DNA of 35,697 bases from WTAW01 sp964406575 (GTDB taxonomy: Bacteria; Acidobacteriota; Aminicenantia; Aminicenantales; Aminicenantaceae). The DNA lies in assembly GCA_964406575.1 (NCBI GenBank), contig CAYOSH010000038.1, positions 1 through 35,697 on the forward strand. The letters are read 5' to 3'. The notes below the pieces were generated by a model. That model saw nothing but the letters and a program-made list of their open reading frames with translations. It had not been told where the DNA came from and made no database searches. The position numbers and the translations under genes were made by a program. Position 1 is the first letter of the stretch. Every line of letters starts with the position of its first letter. Positions 8,325 to 15,617 of the stretch are shown here, one piece after another.

Positions 8325-10046
8325 TTATAAGTTTTCGGTTAGTAACAGTAGCTTGCCGTTGAGAACCCCGTTGAATTTCCCTCCTTCAATACTGATCTTC
8401 CCATTAACAATAACGTATTCCGTTCCTGTGCTGTACTGATGCGCATCTGATGGTGTGCCTTTGTCCTTAACGGTCTCAGGATCGAATATCACAATGTCGG
8501 CCTTGTATCCCTTCTTTAATAATCCCCTGTCCTTCATTTGAAGGAATGAGGCTGGAAGGGAGCTCATTTTCTTTATGGCATTCTCCAATGTTAATACATT
8601 TTCTTCTCTGACATATTTACGGATTACTCTGGCTTGACTGCCAAAAGCGCGAGGATGTCCAATTCTGGGTAAGTCGGTCTCCTTTAGAACATTCATTGCG
8701 TCCCCATCACTCGAGAACATCAGCCAATCCTGTTCCATCGCATATTTCATGTCATCTTCTGACATAACTCCACATGCAACATATAAGTCAGGTTCATCAA
8801 TGACTAAATCCGCAGCCACATCGAATGGATCTCTATTTTGTTCTTTGGCAATATCTGAAAGGATTTTTCCTATAAGACGTGTATTTTTTTTAGCTACTGT
8901 TACCAAATAGCTATCCCAACCCGCTAATGCAACAGAACTTGGCTTATGAGGCTCCCCCTCGAGTACAGACTGACGGATCCGATCCCGTTTTGATTTATCC
9001 GCCAGGGCCTCTGCCAGCTCCTCAATGTACTGCTCTCTCAACTTCTTCATCTCCGAGTCTGACAGATCCCTTTCCTTCATCTTCTTTCTGAGCTCTGCAA
9101 ACGGTTCCATATCCGCTGGCAGATGAAATGGAGCCCAACCAGCGTTTCTAATCATCGGAAGAATAGGTCCTCCTGATGCATAGTGATAGGGATACATATC
9201 CGCAACTATGTTTGTTCCCCTGGCCCGAGCCTCATCAATCAGATCGACAACCTCTTCCATTTTCCCCCAGTAATTCTTCCGACATACTTTGAGGTGAGAC
9301 ACAATGGCCCGTACACCTGCTTCTTCAGCGATTCTGATAGTTTCTTGAGTGGCTTCGGGGACACGATCAAACTCATTCCGTTGATGGCTGGCGTAAACTC
9401 CTCCAGACTCGCCAACAACTTTTGCGACTTGTATAATCTCTTCCGTAGATGCATAACGACCAGGGATATATTCCAATCCAGTACTCATACCCCAGGCACC
9501 TTCCTTCATCGCCTGCCGGATAATTTCATTTATCTTCTTCAATTCTTCTGAATTAGCATCTCGAGGTTCAACACCCATGACTTCATTCCGGACTGTTCCG
9601 AATCCAACCAGATGAACGGCATTAGTTCCTATGCCCTGTTCTTCCCATTCTTTTTTGATCTCAGCGACCTTAAATGTTCCATCACCGCAATTACCGGTGA
9701 CCACTGTAGTCGTCCCTTGGATGAGGTAGTTCAGGTTGATGTTGGAATCCTTTTGACCTAATCCCCCATCACAATGGGTGTGCATATCGATAAACCCAGG
9801 AGAAACTGCTAGCCCTTTGGCATCTATAGTTTTAGCGGCTGTTTTTCCAGAAAGATCGCCAACGTCGATTATGGTGTCTCCAACGATACCAATGTCCCCG
9901 ATATATCCGGGATTCCCGGACCCATCAAGGACCATTCCATCGGTTATGAGAATGTCATAACTAGCGTTAGTCTGATCGCAGCTAAAAATGAATGAAATTG
10001 CCAATAATATGAAACAAAAATTGCCTATATGTAGGACTTTATTCAT
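8325..10046 (-). CDS. N-acyl-D-amino-acid deacylase (D-aminoacylase) family lipoprotein
   Basis: 573 residues of the amidohydrolase superfamily, D-aminoacylase group, which frees D-amino acids from N-acyl-D-amino acids. Metal-site features are in order: HTHCD (H89, H91), the family-specific cysteine in GNCG (C120), H221 in SHQRNE, H251 in SHLK, and D447 in SSDGDA. The N-terminus (hydrophobic, then IFSC with C23) is a lipoprotein signal peptide, so the enzyme is probably anchored outside the cytoplasm, which is unusual for a classical D-aminoacylase. Dipeptidase-like members of this family also exist, so the real substrate could be a dipeptide or a D-amino-acid-containing peptide. The gene follows the permease gene by 30 bp. 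Confidence 0.88.
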   Translation of the reverse strand: MNKVLHIGNFCFILLAISFIFSCDQTNASYDILITDGMVLDGSGNPGYIGDIGIVGDTIIDVGDLSGKTAAKTIDAKGLAVSPGFIDMHTHCDGGLGQKDSNINLNYLIQGTTTVVTGNCGDGTFKVAEIKKEWEEQGIGTNAVHLVGFGTVRNEVMGVEPRDANSEELKKINEIIRQAMKEGAWGMSTGLEYIPGRYASTEEIIQVAKVVGESGGVYASHQRNEFDRVPEATQETIRIAEEAGVRAIVSHLKVCRKNYWGKMEEVVDLIDEARARGTNIVADMYPYHYASGGPILPMIRNAGWAPFHLPADMEPFAELRKKMKERDLSDSEMKKLREQYIEELAEALADKSKRDRIRQSVLEGEPHKPSSVALAGWDSYLVTVAKKNTRLIGKILSDIAKEQNRDPFDVAADLVIDEPDLYVACGVMSEDDMKYAMEQDWLMFSSDGDAMNVLKETDLPRIGHPRAFGSQARVIRKYVREENVLTLENAIKKMSSLPASFLQMKDRGLLKKGYKADIVIFDPETVKDKGTPSDAHQYSTGTEYVIVNGKISIEGGKFNGVLNGKLLLLTENL

Positions 10047-10076
10047 CGTATTGTTCCTTTTCTATTCTATTGTAGC

Positions 10077-11501
10077 TCATTCTTTGCTATCTCCTCTCTG
10101 CAAACGACGTTTCCAGTAAAAATACGCAGGTATTCCTAGAGCAGTGAGAAAAATTCCAGCCATGGCTTCAACCGGTTTTTCCAAAAGGGTATTAAGAAGT
10201 ATTCCACACGAGGCGAAAATAAAGATAGCAGGCACAACTGGGTACCCCCAGGTTTTGTATGGCCGGGGCAAATTTGGACGTTTTTTTCTAAGTGTAAACA
10301 CAGCTGCTGTCGCAATCATCCAAAAAGCTATCGCAATAAACATAGCAAAGGTGAAGATCTGTTCAAAGGTCCCAAGAAGCGTGAGCACGGAAGCCCAAAT
10401 GGCTTGGATCAAAATGGAAAACCCGGGAGTCCGGAAGCGAGGTTGAACATGGGCAACCTTTCGAAAGAAAAGACCATCCTTGGCCATGGCATAAAAGACG
10501 CGGGGACCGACGAGAATGGTACCATTTAAGGAACCAAAGACAGATACAAGGACCAGCACAGATATGAGACTACCGGTGGCGGCGCTGAATAAGTCTCCCG
10601 TCGCTTTTTCCGCAATGCGGACTACGCCCACCATATCCGGCACTGGGAGCGCATACAGATAGATATAATTGATCAGCACATAAAGGAACGTGATTCCTAA
10701 GGTTCCTAATATGAGAGCCAAGGGGAGGTTACGTCTGGGATTTTTAATCTCACCGGCAACAAAGTTTATATTGTTCCAGCCATCAAATGCCCAAGTTACT
10801 GCCACCAGAGAGACGCCAAATCCCATGATTAGAGCCCCAAAACTCATGCTTGCCGGATTCAACACCAAATCTGGGGGAGTGCCTTTCCCGAACACGAAGC
10901 CAAGGACGATAATGCAGGCGATGGTCCCGACTTTGATTACGGTGAACAGATTCTGAATGAGCTTTCCTAGTCCGACACCGATAAAGTTGAAGAGGGATAA
11001 GACTATGATTACGCCAATTCCGATGATTTGGCCCATGGAAAGAGAGTAGTTGAGCGAGCCCTGAAGGATTGAAACACGCAGAGTCAGTATGGTTTGTTCT
11101 GTTCCCATTGATGGGACGAAGTGACCGACATATTCAGCAAAAGCCAGGGCAAGAGCTGCGATGGCCCCTGTCTGATAGACAAGGAACATAATCCATCCAA
11201 ACAAAAAGCCCGCCATGGGCCCGTAGGCTTCTTTGAGATAGACATATTGTCCCCCAGCCTCGGGCATTGCCGCACCGAGCTCTGCATAGGTCAGAGCTCC
11301 GGCCAAGGTTAAAAGCCCCCCTACAAACCAAGCGAGTAGTATGAGGCCGGCAGATGGGATACTTTTGGCCATGATCCCCGTCGTGAGAAAGATACCCGAC
11401 CCAATGACAATACCCATCATGACCATAGTCGAATCAAAAAGTCCGAGTTGACGGACTAGGCCAATCTGAGATGAATCTTTATTGTTGTTATTTAGGTCCA
11501 T
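10077..11501 (-). CDS. APC-family amino acid permease
   Basis: 474 residues with about twelve hydrophobic segments. The N-terminal GIVIGSGIFLTTG segment (31-43) is the substrate-binding unwound helix typical of the amino acid-polyamine-organocation family, and the C-terminal RPYKTWGYPVVP block is typical of LAT/SLC7-like bacterial members. It is expected to move an amino acid across the inner membrane by proton symport or exchange. Its place in an operon with peptidases, an amidinotransferase and two PLP enzymes suggests it carries the amino acid they release or use. Exchange of arginine for ornithine would fit the amidinotransferase, but nothing in the sequence proves it. A remnant of a second such permease lies at 1849-2061. 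Confidence 0.92.
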   Translation of the reverse strand: MDLNNNNKDSSQIGLVRQLGLFDSTMVMMGIVIGSGIFLTTGIMAKSIPSAGLILLAWFVGGLLTLAGALTYAELGAAMPEAGGQYVYLKEAYGPMAGFLFGWIMFLVYQTGAIAALALAFAEYVGHFVPSMGTEQTILTLRVSILQGSLNYSLSMGQIIGIGVIIVLSLFNFIGVGLGKLIQNLFTVIKVGTIACIIVLGFVFGKGTPPDLVLNPASMSFGALIMGFGVSLVAVTWAFDGWNNINFVAGEIKNPRRNLPLALILGTLGITFLYVLINYIYLYALPVPDMVGVVRIAEKATGDLFSAATGSLISVLVLVSVFGSLNGTILVGPRVFYAMAKDGLFFRKVAHVQPRFRTPGFSILIQAIWASVLTLLGTFEQIFTFAMFIAIAFWMIATAAVFTLRKKRPNLPRPYKTWGYPVVPAIFIFASCGILLNTLLEKPVEAMAGIFLTALGIPAYFYWKRRLQRGDSKE

Positions 11502-11528
11502 TTCTTCATCATTTTCATCATTTCCTAT

Positions 11529-12995
11529 CTATCTATATTTCTCCAACAGTCCTGTCTTTTCATTGAATTCTCGGATAAGAACATCCCATTCTTTGTGAGA
11601 TTGATATTTTTCGTGCCAATAATTTTCGTCGTACCACTGTCTGTCGAGTTCTTCGACATCCTTCCCCAGTTGTTCAACCCAAGTGAAATATTTGAGGTTG
11701 TGAATTCTCTTCTTATCCCAATAGCTCAGCTCCAGTATGTGGTTTGTGGAAATGCCCATCATACAGCTATCCAAATCAACAGCAGCTTGATAATCCGAAT
11801 ACTCACCTCGTTCTCTCCTCAATTCTTCGATTCTGCTCTGGTAGAGCTCCATAGAGTCTGTGGCAACAGTAAAGATCATATCATCCTCGTTCATTTCATA
11901 ATATTTTGCCATCTTGATCGCACCAACTAAGTTCGCTATAGATGAGATTCCCATAAGTTCAAGCTTATCCACCGTTTCCGGAGATATCCCTTTGGAATCC
12001 AGGAATTCTTTACCTTCAGGCTCATTGAACAGCCTTGTAAGCCTCATGCAAGCCTCATCATCGATTCCTGCGACCATATCCATATTCCGTATGTTATGTA
12101 TCCAAGGAACATGTTTGTCCCCGATTCCCTCAATCCTATGAGATCCATATCCGTTGTAAAGGAGTGTTGGGCACTGCAATGCTTCTCCCGCGCAAACCTT
12201 AATTTTAGGAAATTTCTCTCTAAGATAGTCAGCCGAACCCAATGTTCCTGCAGATCCCTGTGTAAGAAAGAGCGCTGTTAACTTCTGCTCGCTCACTTTT
12301 TCGCTCTCATAGATCTCCTCTATCGCTTGTCCAGTACACACATAGTGCCAGATGGCATTTCCAATCTCATCGAACTGATTTAAAACGACAATCTCATCTG
12401 GCCTTTCCTTTTTTAGCTCAAAGGTCTTATCATAGACCTCTTTAACATTGCTTTCAGAACCAGGCGTCGCATAGATCTCAGCTCCGATTTTTTCCAACCA
12501 ATCGAATCTTTCTTTTGACATCCCTTCAGGAAGAACAGCGATGCTCGGACAGGCAAGTAAGTAGGAGTCATAAGCTCCTCCGCGGCAGTAATTCCCGGTT
12601 GATGGCCATAAAGCTTTGTGCTGCGTGGGATCGAAAATTCCTCTTACCAGTTTTTCAACCAGCGGCCCGAATGTAGCGCCAACCTTGTGGGCCCCGGTCG
12701 GAAAATATTTACCAATAAGTATGATTATACGGGCTTTTACCCCAGACAATTCCGATGGGATTTCCAAATGATTCACCTCCCCAAAGCCACCTCCAGTTTC
12801 AACTGGATCATTCTTCCACGTGATCCTGAAAAGGTTCCTTGAATGGAGATCCCAAAGGCCGATCTTTTTAAGTTCATCCTTGATCCCCTGAGGAATCTTC
12901 TCTGGATGAGACATTTCCTCATAAGTTGGGATAATGATGTCTCGTTCCCTACATCGTTCGATTGTGTTTTCCAAAACTTTTTTTGTGTCTTGCAT
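11529..12995 (-). CDS. Fold-type II PLP-dependent enzyme of unknown reaction
   Basis: 488 residues of the tryptophan-synthase-beta / cysteine-synthase superfamily, in a little-studied subgroup usually annotated only as PLP-dependent protein subunit beta. The likely Schiff-base lysine is K104 in FPTGAHKVGATFG. The phosphate/substrate loop is PSTGNYCRGG (131-140), longer and cysteine-containing compared with SSGNTG of cysteine synthases. GEALQCPTLLYNGYG and GIGDKHVPW are strongly conserved-looking blocks in the second half. The N-terminal 60 residues are not part of the core fold. Family chemistry is beta- or gamma-elimination or replacement on amino acids. It lies between the amidinotransferase gene (81 bp upstream) and the permease gene (27 bp downstream), so it may act on the same guanidino or amino acid substrate; that is inference. 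Confidence 0.85.
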   Translation of the reverse strand: MQDTKKVLENTIERCRERDIIIPTYEEMSHPEKIPQGIKDELKKIGLWDLHSRNLFRITWKNDPVETGGGFGEVNHLEIPSELSGVKARIIILIGKYFPTGAHKVGATFGPLVEKLVRGIFDPTQHKALWPSTGNYCRGGAYDSYLLACPSIAVLPEGMSKERFDWLEKIGAEIYATPGSESNVKEVYDKTFELKKERPDEIVVLNQFDEIGNAIWHYVCTGQAIEEIYESEKVSEQKLTALFLTQGSAGTLGSADYLREKFPKIKVCAGEALQCPTLLYNGYGSHRIEGIGDKHVPWIHNIRNMDMVAGIDDEACMRLTRLFNEPEGKEFLDSKGISPETVDKLELMGISSIANLVGAIKMAKYYEMNEDDMIFTVATDSMELYQSRIEELRRERGEYSDYQAAVDLDSCMMGISTNHILELSYWDKKRIHNLKYFTWVEQLGKDVEELDRQWYDENYWHEKYQSHKEWDVLIREFNEKTGLLEKYR

Positions 12996-13076
12996 CCCAG
13001 ATTCCCTATTTTTTTACCACTACAAAAATAAATTTAATGTTGATTTGTTACAAAACAAAATCAAAGGCCTCAAATT

Positions 13077-14219
13077 TTAGAAACCCTCGATTTGATTCGG
13101 GAAATAATCTTCACAGGTCCCTTCCCGGTAAACATCAGCTGTACAGCAGTGGAGTCCGCCCCCAAAAGGTGAGACTTTGTAAAACGGGACAGGGACAACT
13201 TCAAAGCCATATTTATCGAACATCTCCATGGTAGGGATTTCACTGGCTTCCACACAGATGGTCTTCGGATCGATGACAAGCGTATTCATGCTTAACCACC
13301 AACTGCAGAAATCATAGGGCGCTTTCTGTTTGAGAAGAGCTTTCGGGGCTTGTGCGATTTCCCAGTCATTCTTTGCGAATAGCTCTAATTCCGTCTTGTC
13401 GAGAGGAATTCTCTCTGGATTCATAATTGCCAATCCAGGACGAACAGGAACAAGTGTTGTATCCATATGCCATGGCAGTAATTCTCTGCGCCCCACTTTA
13501 TGGATTCGATGGTCTGGAAAGTGGCGCCGCAGCCAGTCAATGCCAGCGTTATTTGTAACCATTGACTTTTGGACAAAAAGATCTCTGCCATAGCGGACAA
13601 CATCGGCAGCATCAAAGAGAGGCTCCTTTTCAGAGATTATCCAATCGCTCATTTCAGCACGATCCCACTGTTCTTCTTCTGTCAAGGAATTCCATTCATT
13701 CCACCAGTTTTTACTCTTATAAGATTTTTCTGTTAAACGAGGTTTTGGTGCAGCCTCGAATCGAAAATTTGGATCTTCTTTGAAATACTCTTCAAACAAT
13801 GGACGGAAACAAAGATACTCGAACCAACGGCTCCGGTATGACATCGTCGCTTCAAGAATTTCATTTCCAACTGTGAGTAACAGATCCCGACAGGGCCCAC
13901 AGCCGAACATCGATCCCTGTTTCCAGTCAGGAGTTTGAACTGCCTGGCTGAAGTCTATCGGAGTGGGGCGGTCCACTCGAATGCCGCGGCTCTCGAGAAT
14001 CTTTGCACAATTGTCCAACTCCTCGTTGGCCATATCTATCATTTCCTGAGGGTATGGTCCGTATTTTCCTAAAGGATACCCGTCTTCTGGCCAATCACGC
14101 TGGACGGCAATCTCAGGTGCCTGAATCATACTTCCGTCAGCCCGACCGAGAATGACATGCTTCAGCGGATCCCACTCATTCCAAGATTTTACAATTGTTT
14201 TTTGTTTTTCTTTGGTCAT
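13077..14219 (-). CDS. Glycine amidinotransferase (AGAT) family protein
   Basis: 380 residues, close in length to the bacterial AGAT family, which transfers the amidino group of arginine to an amine and releases ornithine. The catalytic triad can be read by comparison with human AGAT (D254, H303, C407): D203 in FDAADVVRYGRD, H251 in PWHMDTT and C358 in GGGLHCCTADV; the spacing is nearly the same. Two acceptor-pocket positions differ: human N300 and M302 correspond to L248 and W250. The acceptor may therefore not be glycine. The start ATG is followed by MTKEKQK, and there is no signal peptide, so it is cytoplasmic. It sits between two PLP-enzyme genes in the operon. Family assignment is firm; the substrate is open. 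Confidence 0.9.
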   Translation of the reverse strand: MTKEKQKTIVKSWNEWDPLKHVILGRADGSMIQAPEIAVQRDWPEDGYPLGKYGPYPQEMIDMANEELDNCAKILESRGIRVDRPTPIDFSQAVQTPDWKQGSMFGCGPCRDLLLTVGNEILEATMSYRSRWFEYLCFRPLFEEYFKEDPNFRFEAAPKPRLTEKSYKSKNWWNEWNSLTEEEQWDRAEMSDWIISEKEPLFDAADVVRYGRDLFVQKSMVTNNAGIDWLRRHFPDHRIHKVGRRELLPWHMDTTLVPVRPGLAIMNPERIPLDKTELELFAKNDWEIAQAPKALLKQKAPYDFCSWWLSMNTLVIDPKTICVEASEIPTMEMFDKYGFEVVPVPFYKVSPFGGGLHCCTADVYREGTCEDYFPNQIEGF

Positions 14220-14283
14220 TCACATCTCCTCAAATTAAATATCGTTTTTGTGATTCGTAGAACTCTCTCATAATGCTTTCATA

Positions 14284-15519
14284 TCAGACAAAATCTTTTG
14301 AGACGATTTTATCCAACTCAATTAAATCAGGTTTGATCTTAAGAGGCTGTCCCACTGATTTCATAGCAGAATTTATGTCTTTGAGTCCATTTCCACTGAC
14401 CAAAACGACAATTTTTTCATCCTCTCCGATTTTACCTTCACCGATAGCCTTTTTCAGGGCAGCGAAGGGAACCACACCCGAAGGTTCTCCGAAAACACTC
14501 GTCTCTCTTGCCAATTCAGGAATAGCTCGAACGATTTGTTCGTCGCCTACAGATATAGCGAAACCTCCTGATGCTTTAATCGCCTCCAGGGCTGCATCTC
14601 CATCGTGGGGAAAACTCACAGATATACTATCCGCAATAGTCTCTCCTTTGACTGGCCGGATAACTCCATCTGATTTAAAAGCACGATTGATTGCATCCAT
14701 ATTTTCGGATTGGCAGGAGACGAGCTGGGGCAATCGATCTATGAATCCTATTTCGAAGAGATCGACAAATCCCTTCCACATACCGCTGATGAGATTTCCA
14801 TCGCCGACAGAAATAAATATTTTGTCAGGACATTCCCAGCTCAACTGCTCACAGATCTCAAACGTACATGTCTTTTTTCCTTCACGCGTATACGGATTAT
14901 ATGCAGAACTGCGATTATACCAACCATATTTCTCTGTAGCTTTGATGCACAGATCAAACGCGTCGTCATACGTTCCTTCTACGGCAATAACAATGGCTCC
15001 AAACACCAACAATTGGGCGATTTTTGCGACCGGAGAAGTCTCAGGAACAAAAATGATCGTTTTTAATCCAAGCGCAGCAGTTAGACATGAGAGTGACGAA
15101 GCTGCGTTTCCGGTAGAAGCACAGGTAATGATCTTTTCACCTCTTTCAAGGGCTTTTACGACAACAATGGCTCCGGGTCTATCTTTAAGAGAGGCGCTTG
15201 GGTTTCGTCCTTCATCTTTAATATAGAGATTTTTTATACCTAGTTTATTACTTAATTTTTTAGCCTCGTACAACGGCGTCCATCCTATCTGCACGATTGG
15301 TTTTCTCGAAAGATCTTCAACAGGAAGAAGAGCTTTGTACCGCCAAATGCTGTAATCTGGATCCTCTGCTAGATCTGATTTTTTAAAACTCTCCTTAATG
15401 GACTGGTAATCATAGGTGATCTGCAGGTAGCCCTTGCACTTATTACAAGTATACTCGATATCATCTGTTCTAAAATCAGCTCCACATTGAATGCATTTAT
15501 AGCCTTTAACATTTTTCAC
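14284..15519 (-). CDS. Threonine synthase-like PLP enzyme with N-terminal zinc ribbon
   Basis: 411 residues. Four cysteines (C9, C12, C25, C28) form a rubredoxin-like zinc ribbon, common in archaeal-type and Thermus-type threonine synthases. The PLP lysine is K112 in NPSASLKDRPG. STGNAASSL (135-143) and the glycine-rich GDGNLISG loop bind the cofactor phosphate and substrate. Threonine synthase converts O-phospho-homoserine to threonine, but other members of this branch act on different beta- or gamma-substituted amino acids. No homoserine kinase, homoserine dehydrogenase or aspartokinase gene is nearby, and the operon is built for peptide and amino acid uptake. A housekeeping threonine-synthesis role is therefore uncertain and I leave the gene symbol empty. 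It follows the receptor gene by 98 bp and precedes the amidinotransferase gene by 64 bp. Confidence 0.85.
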   Translation of the reverse strand: MKNVKGYKCIQCGADFRTDDIEYTCNKCKGYLQITYDYQSIKESFKKSDLAEDPDYSIWRYKALLPVEDLSRKPIVQIGWTPLYEAKKLSNKLGIKNLYIKDEGRNPSASLKDRPGAIVVVKALERGEKIITCASTGNAASSLSCLTAALGLKTIIFVPETSPVAKIAQLLVFGAIVIAVEGTYDDAFDLCIKATEKYGWYNRSSAYNPYTREGKKTCTFEICEQLSWECPDKIFISVGDGNLISGMWKGFVDLFEIGFIDRLPQLVSCQSENMDAINRAFKSDGVIRPVKGETIADSISVSFPHDGDAALEAIKASGGFAISVGDEQIVRAIPELARETSVFGEPSGVVPFAALKKAIGEGKIGEDEKIVVLVSGNGLKDINSAMKSVGQPLKIKPDLIELDKIVSKDFV

Positions 15520-15617
15520 TTTTCAAGACTCCTGCAGCCAGGTGAGATATAGAGCCATCCTTCTCTCACAGATTTTACTCTGCATAGGGGACATGTAGAT
15601 TTTTGGGGCTAGATCGA

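Noticed and set aside
14273..15226. Long plus-strand open frame of 317 codons opposite the threonine-synthase-like gene
   Set aside because: The other strand carries a full PLP enzyme with all motifs; the plus-strand translation has no family character and is a shadow.
14284..15519. Calling the zinc-ribbon PLP enzyme thrC
   Set aside because: The fold and motifs fit, but no homoserine-pathway gene is near and relatives of this branch have other substrates, so the symbol would overstate the evidence.
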